Positions 26,494 through 35,728 of a DNA stretch of 64,000 bases are shown piece after piece. The stretch is from an uncultured Pirellulaceae bacterium (lineage in GTDB: Bacteria; Planctomycetota; Planctomycetia; Pirellulales; Pirellulaceae). Location of the stretch: the NCBI GenBank assembly GCA_937929805.1, contig CALFUT010000011.1, positions 1-64,000 of the forward strand. The letters are read 5' to 3'. The notes under the pieces were generated by a model. It ran no database searches. It saw only the letters and a list, made by a program, of their open reading frames with translations, and was not told where the DNA came from. Made by a program: the position numbers and the translations under genes. The first letter of the stretch is position 1, and each line of letters starts with the position of its first letter.

Positions 26494-28199
26494 TGTTCCA
26501 CGCCGGTCCTCAAAAACTATTCCACCCCGCGACTGCCCAACTGCATCGTTTTCTGGTCCGCGCTCGGTTGAACGGTTTGCTCGAACGGATTCGAACGCCC
26601 AAACGACGCGGCTTGGTGGTGCTGAGCCTACTGCTGGGATTCGTTTGGCTTGGGCAAGCGATCGCTGGGATCGCCTTCAGACCGCCAGCGGACCCGGTCA
26701 GCATTCGATTTTGGATTCCCGCTGGGATGGTGGTCTATTACCTCTACCACCTAGTTAGGATTCTCACGCGGACGCCCGAATCGGCGTTTGAATGGACAGA
26801 CGAGGAAACCGAACTTCTTCACGGCGCGCCACTCACGCGGCTTCAGGTGATCACATTTCGTTTGAGATCAATCCTAACGGCTGCGATTTTGAAATCTGCT
26901 TGTTTCGCGATGGTGATGAGCCCGGATGTTCCCTCGGTGCTCTTAGCGTTTGCCGGGATGCTAGGCGCGCTTTTGATGATCGATCTATTTCGTCTGTGCG
27001 TTGGAATGGCGGTCAACGCGATGACGGAGCGTGAACGCTGGCTGTGCCGAATCGGTCTGGTCACTCCCTTGATTGGCCTGATTGCGTGGGCAATGTTCTG
27101 CACCCTGAAAAGCATGCCGGCTGACGGATCGCCCGCTCAGTTTTCGGTAGCGCTCATTTTCAGCACATCGAAAACACTCCTAGGCTTACTGGCAACCGAG
27201 CCCGGTAGCTGGTTGCTTGTGCCATTTTTGTTGTTTACTCGGGTGATCTTCCCTGACGGCAGCACCGCCCAAGTTCTTTTGTCCGCCTTCCAAGCGTGCG
27301 GGATGTTAGGTGTCAGCCTCGTTGCGATGCTTGGGTTCGATCACCTTTGCCAGCTTCGGCTTCGAAGGTTGGAGTTCAACAACTGGAACGCCCTTAAAAA
27401 GAAAGCGGATACGAATTGCACCCGTCTCAACACGCGGGCCACGGCGAAAAGGATCACCGCACCAAAGTTCTTGGCAGGCGTTGGGCCAATCGCGTGGAGG
27501 CAATTACTAGGTGCTTGGCATTACCGTAGCGCGGTTCGGTTCGCGTTGCTAGTCCCGACAGTGCTCTGTTGCCTGCCGATGTTCGCCGACGCGAGTCCCG
27601 GAATCATGATCATGAACATTGGCGGCAGCCTAGTGTTTTATACATTTTTGCTGCTGCCTTCGGGGCTGATTTTGGATTGGCGGCGCGACATCGACCGAAT
27701 GACCGTCTTTAAGTCGCTACCGATTTCACCTTGGGCTTTGACCGTTGGGCAGCTGGCGACGCCCGTGCTTTTGGCGAGTGCATTTCAGATCGTCGTGCTT
27801 ACCATTGGCGTGTTCACGCAGTCAATCACGTCCGTTCAGGCCGTTCTTGCTTTTGTGGTGCTCATTCCCTTCAACGTTCTAAATTTTGCGTTGGAGAACT
27901 ACCTATTCATGCTTTCTCCGTTTCGCCGAAACGAAGAAGGAGTCATGGTTTTCGTGCGTACGATTCTGACGTTCACCGCCAAAGGGATCATGTTCGCGGT
28001 CGCGTTCGCGATCACCATTGGTTGGGCGTTGCTCTCGTTCCAATGGGGAAACGCATTGGCAGTAGGCCCTTGGTTTGGCCCGGCGCTGTTTTCGCTGGGT
28101 ATATGGTTGCTGGTTGGGTTCGCCGCCGCGATGTTCGCTGCGCTTTTGACTCAGCGTATCGCCAGCTTCGATGTCTCGATTGACTCGCCAGCAGGTTGA
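26490..28199 (+). CDS. ABC exporter permease (ABC-2-like, about 12 TM)
   Basis: 569 residues, strongly hydrophobic, with a short basic N-terminus and many membrane segments (for example GLVVLSLLLGFVWLGQAIAG, FYTFLLLPSGLILDW and ALLSFQWGNALAV). Size and layout fit a single-chain ABC-2-type exporter permease seen mainly in planctomycetes, paired with the ATPase gene it overlaps by four bases. The middle loop (residues about 280-330) is long, basic and cytoplasmic. No substrate is evident. Confidence 0.85.
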   Translation: MMFHAGPQKLFHPATAQLHRFLVRARLNGLLERIRTPKRRGLVVLSLLLGFVWLGQAIAGIAFRPPADPVSIRFWIPAGMVVYYLYHLVRILTRTPESAFEWTDEETELLHGAPLTRLQVITFRLRSILTAAILKSACFAMVMSPDVPSVLLAFAGMLGALLMIDLFRLCVGMAVNAMTERERWLCRIGLVTPLIGLIAWAMFCTLKSMPADGSPAQFSVALIFSTSKTLLGLLATEPGSWLLVPFLLFTRVIFPDGSTAQVLLSAFQACGMLGVSLVAMLGFDHLCQLRLRRLEFNNWNALKKKADTNCTRLNTRATAKRITAPKFLAGVGPIAWRQLLGAWHYRSAVRFALLVPTVLCCLPMFADASPGIMIMNIGGSLVFYTFLLLPSGLILDWRRDIDRMTVFKSLPISPWALTVGQLATPVLLASAFQIVVLTIGVFTQSITSVQAVLAFVVLIPFNVLNFALENYLFMLSPFRRNEEGVMVFVRTILTFTAKGIMFAVAFAITIGWALLSFQWGNALAVGPWFGPALFSLGIWLLVGFAAAMFAALLTQRIASFDVSIDSPAG

Positions 28200-28323
28200 T
28201 CCGATAAAGTGATCGACTGCCGCCTCGGAATGTAAGCAAAAACCAGCGAGAGAGGGCAGAACGCGAAAATCTCGGGCTCATGGATGTCCATTCGCTTGGT
28301 TCATCCGTCACGCTTCCCGTTCC

Positions 28324-29103
28324 TCAGTCCAATTCCTCGGCCGGCCAACGTTTTACGAGGCTGCCGTTTTGAGCGGCGGTTTGATCTGCGGGCTGGTAGG
28401 CTCGTCGGTGCTGCATCGTGGTACTTAAGCTGCCGGTGTTGTTTAACATCAGCCTGCTTTCGCCCATTTCCCAAGGCATCACGTACGCGTTGGCTTGCTG
28501 GTCGACATCGCGGAAATACGCACGGCAGGATTCGGCGTCCAGCTCCTTGCGTACAATCCGGGTCACTCGGCCTTGAATCGAATCCCAACTTTCAGCGGGA
28601 GGCCATTCATCGCGGGTGCCGCTAAAACGCTCCAGCGACATTTTTAGCTCATCGGTAACCAACGAAGCCGGCAAAGTCTGCAACATTGCCAACATCACAT
28701 CAGCAAACGGCGCGACGGCAGTTGCGACAGTCCGCTCGATGTCTTGATACGGCAGTCGGATTTCGACCACGCGTGGCTTCGATGGGCAGCTGCATCCGTC
28801 GTGATGATAATACTCGGCTTGGCTAAGTTTCACCTTGCTGGATTTGCCCCGGACCTTGCGATAGCCCGGATGGTCGGTTGGCACGTTTTTGCAGATGACC
28901 AAACCTTCCCGCTCGATCAGTTCCCAGAACGCTTCGCGACAGTTTTTCGCGAGCAGAACTTCATGCAGATAGTCGCCACCCGACTGGCCGGCGACACCAT
29001 GGATAACGAGGCCGAATGCATGGTTTCTAGAAACGGAAAGTGCTGTGCGTTCCGGTCCAAATGGCAGCGTCTGTTCAAGGTCGGATTGAAGTTGATTGGT
29101 CAT
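28324..29103 (-). CDS. Hypothetical protein, possible Fe(II)/2-oxoglutarate-type oxygenase
   Basis: 259 residues from the ATG (an in-frame TTG nine codons upstream is an alternative). A central YYHHDGCSC supplies a possible HxD metal pair, and near the C-terminus RLMLNNTGSLSTTMQHRRAY gives a distal histidine plus an arginine, the order seen in cupin-fold non-haem iron oxygenases; the C-terminal LVKRWPAEE tail fits too. This is a motif-level guess; I do not recognise the family with certainty. There is no signal peptide, so it is cytoplasmic. Its neighbours do not suggest a pathway. Confidence 0.55.
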   Translation of the reverse strand: MTNQLQSDLEQTLPFGPERTALSVSRNHAFGLVIHGVAGQSGGDYLHEVLLAKNCREAFWELIEREGLVICKNVPTDHPGYRKVRGKSSKVKLSQAEYYHHDGCSCPSKPRVVEIRLPYQDIERTVATAVAPFADVMLAMLQTLPASLVTDELKMSLERFSGTRDEWPPAESWDSIQGRVTRIVRKELDAESCRAYFRDVDQQANAYVMPWEMGESRLMLNNTGSLSTTMQHRRAYQPADQTAAQNGSLVKRWPAEELD

Positions 29104-29181
29104 GGTTTCGTACGTTCGCAAGTTGAACAATTTCGTCGCGGGAGGCTAATCGTAGTGAGGCTGTTTTCAATCGATGGAATC

Positions 29182-29877
29182 TCAGTGAGAGTCTAAAGCT
29201 TTGCCGTGATCGGCAAGCGAATCGCTCATTCCAACCATGCGTAGGAACCCGTAGACAATCAACATGTACGCGAACAGCAGAATGTTTAAGAGCGTTCCCT
29301 GAATCAGAGTCGTCAACAAGTATGAAAAAAATCGAACCGAAGGCAATCCGGAACCCGCCTCACGCGACGCCAACGGGTGCTCACCGCCCGTGATCAGGCC
29401 GGATATCGAAACGGAAACGATCCCGCAATAGAGATCAACAAAAACACCGATTGGAAAAAGAATCGAGATTCCCATCCGCGTAATGTATGCGACCCGGGTC
29501 GCTTTTCTTTTTACTCGCTGAGCCATTGCGGATTGTATTTGAGGCATGAACTCAATCGCGCTGTAGCCTGCGACAAAGATCAGGATGCCAAAAATCATCC
29601 CTAGCACTTCCGGGGCTCGAAAGCCGCCAAGTCCTCCGCCGAAGTAAAAACTAGGTCCCGCGGCAATTCCGCAAACGACCAGCCACTTCAGAATGACACG
29701 ACCGGGCTTGGGTGGCGAGAGAGGCAGTTGATGTTCCAGCAAAACGCTTGTGGCCTGCGAAACAGGTGCGGCGTAGGGGTTGGCCGAGTGGTCCCCAGTT
29801 AGCTCTGTTTCATGATTCACGGCTGATGCTCGGCTTCCGTTGCGTGTGACGTTGTCCTTGCGTTGCAAGAACGTCAC
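29182..29877 (-). CDS. Hypothetical membrane protein with NPYAAP motif
   Basis: 231 residues starting from a GTG (a second GTG at 29820 is a good alternative that would put NPYAAP near the start). The motif NPYAAPVSQ in a short cytoplasmic N-terminus followed by several membrane segments (ILKWLVVCGIAAGPSFYFGG, VLGMIFGILIFVAGYSAIEF, ISILFPIGVFVDLYCGIV, LTTLIQGTLLNILLFAYMLI) is typical of a large set of planctomycete membrane proteins with no known role. It is divergent from the BshB-like gene, with starts about 45-100 bases apart. Confidence 0.7.
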   Translation of the reverse strand: MTFLQRKDNVTRNGSRASAVNHETELTGDHSANPYAAPVSQATSVLLEHQLPLSPPKPGRVILKWLVVCGIAAGPSFYFGGGLGGFRAPEVLGMIFGILIFVAGYSAIEFMPQIQSAMAQRVKRKATRVAYITRMGISILFPIGVFVDLYCGIVSVSISGLITGGEHPLASREAGSGLPSVRFFSYLLTTLIQGTLLNILLFAYMLIVYGFLRMVGMSDSLADHGKALDSH

Positions 29878-29920
29878 AATATTGAATCACTACGACTCTC
29901 ACGTCAATCATGGAAACAAG

Positions 29921-30613
29921 ATGGAACTGGATGCGCTTGTAATTGCCCCTCATCCCGATGACGCGGAGTTAGGGATGGGTGGAGCGATCTTGAAGATGTT
30001 GGCGGCCGGGAAAAAGGTTGGAGTGCTCGATTTGACCAGCGGTGAACCGACTCCGCATGGAACGCCCGAAATTCGAGCAGCCGAAACCGATGCGGCGACG
30101 AAGGTTTTAAAGCTATCGTGGCGAGAGAACCTTGGGCTTCCCAACCGCAGTCTTGAAGCAACGCTCGACAATCGAAAAGCACTCGCCAGTGTGTTTCGCC
30201 AAGTTCGGCCGAAATGGCTATTCGCGCCGTATTGGATTGACGCGCATCCGGACCATGTCGCCGCAACGCAATTGGTCGAAGCAGCGAGATTTTGGTCAAA
30301 ATTATCTAAAACCGATATGCCGGGCGAGCGTTTCCATCCGTCGCGAATCTTCAATTACTACTGCGTTCATTTGAAGATGCATGCGACTCCAGCGTTTGTG
30401 CTGGACATATCTGAAGTTTGGGAACAGAAACTCGAATCGATCGCCTGCTACCACAGTCAATTTGTGAAAGGCCGCGAAGAGCTGGACCCGTCGTTCTTAA
30501 AGCAACTAGAATATGAAGCTGCCTATTGGGGGAAAACGATTGGTGTGAAGTTTGGCGAACCCTTTACTTCGCGCGAGCCAATTGGATTGTCTGGATTGGC
30601 GGAACTAAGATAG
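29921..30613 (+). CDS. bshB1: PIG-L/LmbE-family deacetylase, BshB1-like
   Basis: 230 residues. The zinc-binding pattern APHPDDAELGMGG and the later HPDHVAA are intact, with the DLTSGEPTPHGTPEIRAAET segment diagnostic of the bacillithiol-biosynthesis deacetylase BshB1 (N-acetylglucosaminyl-malate deacetylase). It removes the acetyl group from GlcNAc-malate in bacillithiol-type thiol synthesis; other LmbE deacetylases cannot be excluded. BshA and BshC are not in the window. The start ATG at 29921 has GGAAACA just before it; the open frame extends further upstream without a better start. Confidence 0.82.
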   Translation: MELDALVIAPHPDDAELGMGGAILKMLAAGKKVGVLDLTSGEPTPHGTPEIRAAETDAATKVLKLSWRENLGLPNRSLEATLDNRKALASVFRQVRPKWLFAPYWIDAHPDHVAATQLVEAARFWSKLSKTDMPGERFHPSRIFNYYCVHLKMHATPAFVLDISEVWEQKLESIACYHSQFVKGREELDPSFLKQLEYEAAYWGKTIGVKFGEPFTSREPIGLSGLAELR

Positions 30614-30697
30614 CCCTCAGGTGTTTAAGTTTCTTCGCCACGCCGTGCGTTCCCCACCATTGTCAACCAAATTCCTGTTTCACGATATGAGCACGAC

Positions 30698-32125
30698 ATG
30701 AACTCAAACGACGATCACAGTGAAAAAACTGAACCAGCGATTACTTCGATCCAGTCTCGTCGACAGTTTTTGCAACGCGGCACGTCGGCAGTCGCAGCCA
30801 GTGGAGCGCTGGCTGCCGCCGCGACGACGCCCGGATTGTCCTTTGCACGATCTGCGCACTCAGCTGGATCGGATCGGATTAAGCTTGGACTGATTGGAGC
30901 AGGTAACCGCGGCGCGGGTGCTGTCTGCCAAGCGATGACGACCAACAGTTGTCAGGTTGAACTCCATGCGATTGCGGATGCTTTTTCGGACCGACTGGAT
31001 GAAACGCTACAGACGTGTCGCGAAGAGCACGAGACGAAGGTTTTCGTGCCAGAGGAAAATCGGTTCGTCGGATTTGATGGTTACCAAAAAGTAATCGAGT
31101 CAGACGTTGACATGGTGGTCCTTGCCACTCCGCCGGGCTTTCGACCGCTGCACTTCGAGGCCGCGATCGATGCGGGGAAGCATGTTTTCATGGAGAAACC
31201 GGTGGCCGTTGACGCGCCGGGGATCCGCCGCGTGTTGGCGTCGGGTGAGAAAGCGAAAGAAAAGAACTTGGCCGTTCAGGTCGGGCTGCAGCGTCGGCAT
31301 GAGCGTGCCTATCGCGAGACGATTGATAAGTTGAAAGATGGCATCATTGGCAACCTGAATTTCAGCCGCGTCTATTGGAATAGCGGAGGGGTCTGGTGCA
31401 AGAGTCGATCGCCGGAGCAGACTGAGTTGGAATATCAGATGCGAAACTGGTACTACTTCAACTGGTTGTGCGGAGACCATATCGTCGAACAACACATTCA
31501 CAACATGGATGTCATCAACTGGTTGCTGGATGATTATCCAGCGACGGCACAAGGGCAGGGCGGTCGTCTGACCCGCAACGGGATCGATCATGGAGAAATC
31601 TACGATCACCATATCGTTGAGTACACGTACGCGAATGGGCACAAAATGTTTAGCCAGTGCCGGCACATGAAAGATTGCTGGGGCGAGGTTCGCGAGTTCG
31701 TACACGGCTCAAAGGGATACGCGGACATTAAGGCCGGACAGATTTTTGACCTAGAGGGCAATGAAATTTTCAAATGCCAAGAAGGCAAGGGCCAGCGAGC
31801 CGGACATCAACAAGAGCACTACGATCTGTTTGAAGACCTTGCTAACGGAAAAATCCCAAACGAGACTGAATACGGTGCCAAGAGTACGATGACTGCGATC
31901 CTTGGTCGTCTTGCGACTTACACAGGCCAAATGCTCAAGTGGTCCGATGCGATCAACTCTAACGTCTCGCTGGCCGATGTTGAATCGTTGAAGTCGTTTG
32001 AAGATCAGGCTCCTGTAATTCCCGATGAAGAAATGAGATATCCAATCGCTAGACCGGGAGACTCAAGTGTTGCGGTGATTGACTGGGAACCGCGAAAGAA
32101 AACAAAAAAGAAGAAGCAGTTTTGA
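30698..32125 (+). CDS. Tat-exported Gfo/Idh/MocA-family oxidoreductase
   Basis: 475 residues. The N-terminus has a twin-arginine signal (SRRQFLQRGTSAVAASGALA) ending near LSFARSAHS, so the folded protein is exported with its cofactor. The Rossmann motif LGLIGAGNRGAGAV (about residue 63 on), the family motif MEKPVAVDAPGIR and a C-terminal substrate domain follow. Such exported Gfo/Idh/MocA proteins are very numerous in planctomycetes and are thought to process sugars or cyclitols released from polysaccharides. The substrate is unknown. Confidence 0.92.
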   Translation: MNSNDDHSEKTEPAITSIQSRRQFLQRGTSAVAASGALAAAATTPGLSFARSAHSAGSDRIKLGLIGAGNRGAGAVCQAMTTNSCQVELHAIADAFSDRLDETLQTCREEHETKVFVPEENRFVGFDGYQKVIESDVDMVVLATPPGFRPLHFEAAIDAGKHVFMEKPVAVDAPGIRRVLASGEKAKEKNLAVQVGLQRRHERAYRETIDKLKDGIIGNLNFSRVYWNSGGVWCKSRSPEQTELEYQMRNWYYFNWLCGDHIVEQHIHNMDVINWLLDDYPATAQGQGGRLTRNGIDHGEIYDHHIVEYTYANGHKMFSQCRHMKDCWGEVREFVHGSKGYADIKAGQIFDLEGNEIFKCQEGKGQRAGHQQEHYDLFEDLANGKIPNETEYGAKSTMTAILGRLATYTGQMLKWSDAINSNVSLADVESLKSFEDQAPVIPDEEMRYPIARPGDSSVAVIDWEPRKKTKKKKQF

Positions 32126-32360
32126 CGTGTGCCCAGCCTGTCTCTGACGTTTCCCGGAACAAAACTTGGCCCATCAATTCTCAGCCAACACGGGAGCATT
32201 TGGCTACTTAAGCGTTCTTCCGTCGTGAATGCACGATGCAGAGGGATCTGGCAGAAAAATATTGTGTTGGTGGAACTGCCTGTTTTCGTTTGACGCTGCC
32301 ATCAGGTAACATGGGTGCTACGTCGCAGTGACCGCCTCGATTATCAATACGATTTTGATT

Positions 32361-33146
32361 ATGAAACCCATTGTTGGAACTGTCTTTGAGACCGGAAGAA
32401 TCGATTTCTCGCGAGAGGATAACGCTTGGATTTTCGAGATGATCGATAGCGGTTTGAAAGACAATCAACGCGATCGAATTCGATTTGATCCTTCCCAAGC
32501 TCCGATTCAATTAAAGTCAGCGCCGATCAATGAGGGCGGGAAGCCGGACTGGATGGACGGTGTAGAGCGAACGCTAAAAACAGCGGACTCAGTTTACCTT
32601 CAGTTTAGAAAGGGAATCCTTCGCTTTCGCCTTGCAACGCACCAAGCCGGGAAAGACAAGCAGTTTGTCACTCTTGGAACGCAGGAAGAAGTTGATCAGT
32701 TCTGTGCTGAACATTGGCAAAACGTTCGCTATTTTTACGCTCTGCGGCGTGACATGTTTCAGTTTGTGGTCAACACGATGATCACTCACAAGTCCAATGC
32801 AGAACCACCTAAAGAATCAATTGAAATCTCTAGCCGTGTCGACTACCAAACCGACTCGAACCGACCGATGGTCGTATTTGACTCGACAGGTTCAGCGGCT
32901 CCGATAGACATCATTGAATGGCGATCCAAGGTCAAGGAAGGCGAAGTCGGTCGTTTTGATCCAGCAAAAACCAAGATTCTCTTCAACGTTCGCGCAGCAA
33001 CTCGGCCTGTGACTTTGTTTCACGAAAGTCGAGTCGAATTTCAGAATCACGCCTACACCTTTGGAGGAGACAAGATGTGGGAACGTTTTAACCGTTTGGT
33101 CGCCAAGCGACTGAAGCAGCGAATCGCTGAGAATGATGGAAGCTGA
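32361..33146 (+). CDS. Hypothetical protein, 261 aa
   Basis: Soluble protein of 261 residues with no signal peptide. Mixed alpha-beta composition, with charged patches (RFDPSQAPIQLKSAPINEGG, ENHAYT-like FQNHAYTFGGDKMWERF). I do not recognise a domain. The ATG at 32361 (MKPIVGTVFETGRIDFS) gives a typical soluble N-terminus; an in-frame GTG lies 11 codons upstream. It sits alone between the Gfo/Idh/MocA gene and the HD-GYP regulator. Confidence 0.6.
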   Translation: MKPIVGTVFETGRIDFSREDNAWIFEMIDSGLKDNQRDRIRFDPSQAPIQLKSAPINEGGKPDWMDGVERTLKTADSVYLQFRKGILRFRLATHQAGKDKQFVTLGTQEEVDQFCAEHWQNVRYFYALRRDMFQFVVNTMITHKSNAEPPKESIEISSRVDYQTDSNRPMVVFDSTGSAAPIDIIEWRSKVKEGEVGRFDPAKTKILFNVRAATRPVTLFHESRVEFQNHAYTFGGDKMWERFNRLVAKRLKQRIAENDGS

Positions 33147-33504
33147 TCCAGAGACAGCGGTTCGCTTACGTGACAGTCGCATTGCAGCTTGGGTGTTGAC
33201 AGCTTATGGCCACGAGTCGATGGCAGAAACCACCGGCGGTGGATCGAGATGCCGTAGGCTTTCGACGTGCTGATTGTTAGGTTTTGTCGCCTGTAACAAT
33301 CGTGCAGGACGGTTTTCCCGATCAGTCAGCGTGGTAGGCGATGGGTGTGAGTAATGACCAGCAATTACGCGAAATCGTTAAATGGCTATCTGTTTCATAG
33401 CCGATTTCATCCCGTAGCAAGAGCCACCCATCGTTTCTCTCGCCACTATTTGTGGGCACAGCCCTACTGTCTTGACTTCGCCAACCCTTCCTGTTTAAGC
33501 AACC
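33147..33504. other. Intergenic region and leader of the HD-GYP gene
   Basis: About 358 bases with no coding potential. The downstream part contains a structured element (33339-33433), listed separately. No terminator for the upstream hypothetical gene is visible, so the structured element is probably the leader of the HD-GYP regulator. Confidence 0.4.
33339..33433 (+). promoter_or_regulatory. Candidate structured leader (three-way-junction-like)
   Basis: CGATGGGTG 33339-33347 pairs perfectly with CACCCATCG 33425-33433 (P1). Inside are a small hairpin GTAAT 33351-33355 with ATTAC 33364-33368 (P2) and a longer stem GAAATC 33371-33376 with GATTTC 33403-33408 plus GGCTAT 33384-33389 with ATAGCC 33397-33402, with a seven-base bulge and a seven-base loop (P3). 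The plan is riboswitch-like and lies about 70 bases before the HD-GYP start. It does not contain the conserved core of the known c-di-GMP riboswitches as far as I can tell. Confidence 0.45.
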
Positions 33505-34776
33505 ATGCTTGACCCAATGTTCACTGATAATGTGACTGCCAGCAGCGGTTTCTCAGCTGCAAGTGATGCTCCAATTGTTCCAGCATTAAGAACGAGCGCA
33601 GAAACTCATTCACTGCTCCAGCAAAACGCCGCGATCCGGGATGCCAAAATCCTGATCATCGATGACGAGGAGCTTGTCATTCGCGTCGTGCGTCGATTTC
33701 TTGTTTCAGACGGCTACCAAAATTTCACGACCGTTACTGATCCTCGCCATGCCCTTAGCGAAATCGAGCGAGTCCAACCCGACGTTGTGCTCTTGGACAT
33801 CATGATGCCCAACATCACCGGGCTAGACCTGCTAAAGGTACGACAAAAAGTGCCTCAGCTTCAGCCGATCCCATACATCATTCTTAGTGCCACCAACGAT
33901 AATCAAATCAAGCGTCAAGCACTTGAGCTTGGAGCCACCGACTTTCTTGCAAAGCCGGTCGATCCAAGCGATTTGATCCTAAGGGTGCAAAACGCGTTAA
34001 CGGTCAAGCACCACTACGACTATCTTTCAAGGTACGCTGCTGAACTTGAGCAAAAGGTGCGAGAGCGGACTCAGCAGATCGAAAAGTCACGCGAGCAAAT
34101 TATCCACTGTTTGGCTCGTGCGGCTGAATACCGGGACAATGAAACCGGCGATCACGTTCTTCGAGTTGGTAAATATTGTGCAATCATCGCCAACCAACTC
34201 GGTTTCGACGAAGAATACTGCCGCCAGATTAGGCTTGCGGCTCAGCTTCACGATGTTGGAAAGATTGGAATTCCAGATTCGGTATTGCTAAACCCTGGCA
34301 AGCTAAGCAACGCGGAGTTCGGCATCATGCAAGAACATTGCGATCTTGGCAGCAAGATAATGGAACCTCTGGCTGTGAGCGAGGCCAATCGAATTCGTCG
34401 CCACGCCGATATCGGTGGCTTTATCATGGACGGAGTTGACTCACCAATGCTGGAGCTTGCAACGACGATTGCAAAAACTCACCACGAAAAATGGGATGGC
34501 ACTGGGTACCCGAATCAATTGAAAGCCGAAGAGATTCCGATCGAAGGCAGAATTTGTTGCGTGGCAGACGTGTTCGACGCGTTATGCAGCGAAAGGCCCT
34601 ACAAGCCAAGTTTCCCCATGAAGAAATGCCTTGAGATCATGCTCTCCGAGCGTGGAACTCGTTTCGACCCGATCGTTATCGACGCATTTTTCAACCGAAT
34701 CAGCGAAATCGAGCACGTCCGCAGCCAGCATCAAGACGTGGATTCGTACCAAAAGATCTCTGAAATGAAAAGTTGA
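33505..34776 (+). CDS. HD-GYP response regulator (c-di-GMP phosphodiesterase), RpfG-like
   Basis: 423 residues. N-terminal receiver domain (about 45-170) with the phospho-acceptor Asp in VVLLDIMMPNITG and the lysine in FLAKPVDPSD. After a coiled-coil linker comes a complete HD-GYP domain: HDVGKIGIPDSVLLNPGKLS, the HHEKWDGTGYP motif and the RICCVADVFDALCSERPYKP segment. It should hydrolyse cyclic di-GMP when phosphorylated by a sensor kinase, which is not nearby. ATG 33505 and ATG 33517 are both possible starts. Confidence 0.94.
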   Translation: MLDPMFTDNVTASSGFSAASDAPIVPALRTSAETHSLLQQNAAIRDAKILIIDDEELVIRVVRRFLVSDGYQNFTTVTDPRHALSEIERVQPDVVLLDIMMPNITGLDLLKVRQKVPQLQPIPYIILSATNDNQIKRQALELGATDFLAKPVDPSDLILRVQNALTVKHHYDYLSRYAAELEQKVRERTQQIEKSREQIIHCLARAAEYRDNETGDHVLRVGKYCAIIANQLGFDEEYCRQIRLAAQLHDVGKIGIPDSVLLNPGKLSNAEFGIMQEHCDLGSKIMEPLAVSEANRIRRHADIGGFIMDGVDSPMLELATTIAKTHHEKWDGTGYPNQLKAEEIPIEGRICCVADVFDALCSERPYKPSFPMKKCLEIMLSERGTRFDPIVIDAFFNRISEIEHVRSQHQDVDSYQKISEMKS

Positions 34777-34812
34777 CACCTGCCCGGGCGCGACGGTGCA
34801 AAACGACTTTTG

Positions 34813-35691
34813 TCATTGCCAATCCCCCATCATTTCAAGGTCTGCTCGGCTTCCAATCCAGCTTAGGACATTGCTGTCGATTGCCTCTGAGATAAACCGT
34901 GCCGAGCCGTCAGCAAGACACACGTTGACACCACCGCTATGCTGACTGCCGAAACCACCGACCGCGTCGTCATCTCCGTCATCAGCGGCCGCAGCATTTC
35001 TTCGATTGCGCTGTCCGTTAGAGATCGAAACAAGCTCGCTGGTATTTCGGAGCGTAGAACGAGTCCCTGACGCCCACCCTAGATGGCCCGATTTTGGAAG
35101 CATCTCTCCAATCAGAATGGTGTTGCTCGCGCCGTCCTTGATTTCTCCGTAGGCAATCTTACTATTCAAGAACAGCACGCCATTATTGTCTTCGTCTATC
35201 GGAACCTCACTGCCGTGGTGACAACCCGCATAGTTGTTGAGTCCAACGTCAAGATCGCCAAACGACGCACGCCACGCGTACGATGGGCACAGAAAAGTGG
35301 GAATCGACATTTCTCGTGCGGCAAGGTTTTCGGGAGCATAGGCCCCTAGCGACTGGTCGAAGTTGTCGGCAATCCCTTGCTGCTCAAGGTAGCTAAGCAA
35401 CTGAACCAGAAAGCCGACATGCTGGCCCTTCGCTTGATTGACGATCGGTCCGGTGGCGTTGATTGTCCCCGGAGGGAGGTGCTCATGTGCGAATTCGTAG
35501 TTATGAGTTGCCAAACCCAGTTGGACGGAATTATTAAGACAGTTCGTTCGACGTGCCGCTTCGCGAACCTGCTGCACCGCTGGCAGCAACATTCCAATCA
35601 GAATGCCGATGATTGCGATCACAACCAGCAACTCAACGAGCGTGAACGCGTTGCGGCGGAAATTTGTGGTGGTCATTTCTGGTGACTTCAT
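34813..35691 (-). CDS. DUF1559 protein with type IV pilin-like N-terminus
   Basis: 292 residues. The N-terminal prepilin/methylation signature FTLVELLVVIAIIGILIGML with following LLPAVQQVREAARRTNCLNN is the hallmark of the planctomycete DUF1559 (SBP_bac_10) family, and the C-terminal GGVNVCLADGSARFISEAID is its H-x-G/ADG-type motif (here CLADGSARF). Numerous copies occur in planctomycete genomes; they form pilus-like or surface structures whose role is not settled. It is the last gene of the GspF/pseudopilin operon and should be cleaved by a prepilin peptidase, none of which is in the window. Confidence 0.93.
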   Translation of the reverse strand: MKSPEMTTTNFRRNAFTLVELLVVIAIIGILIGMLLPAVQQVREAARRTNCLNNSVQLGLATHNYEFAHEHLPPGTINATGPIVNQAKGQHVGFLVQLLSYLEQQGIADNFDQSLGAYAPENLAAREMSIPTFLCPSYAWRASFGDLDVGLNNYAGCHHGSEVPIDEDNNGVLFLNSKIAYGEIKDGASNTILIGEMLPKSGHLGWASGTRSTLRNTSELVSISNGQRNRRNAAAADDGDDDAVGGFGSQHSGGVNVCLADGSARFISEAIDSNVLSWIGSRADLEMMGDWQ

Positions 35692-35728
35692 GATGAATAC
35701 TCTCTATTTAGGTTGGCCGCAGATACGA

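Noticed and set aside
33339..33433. Canonical c-di-GMP-I riboswitch
   Set aside because: The conserved core sequence could not be matched; only the general fold is riboswitch-like.
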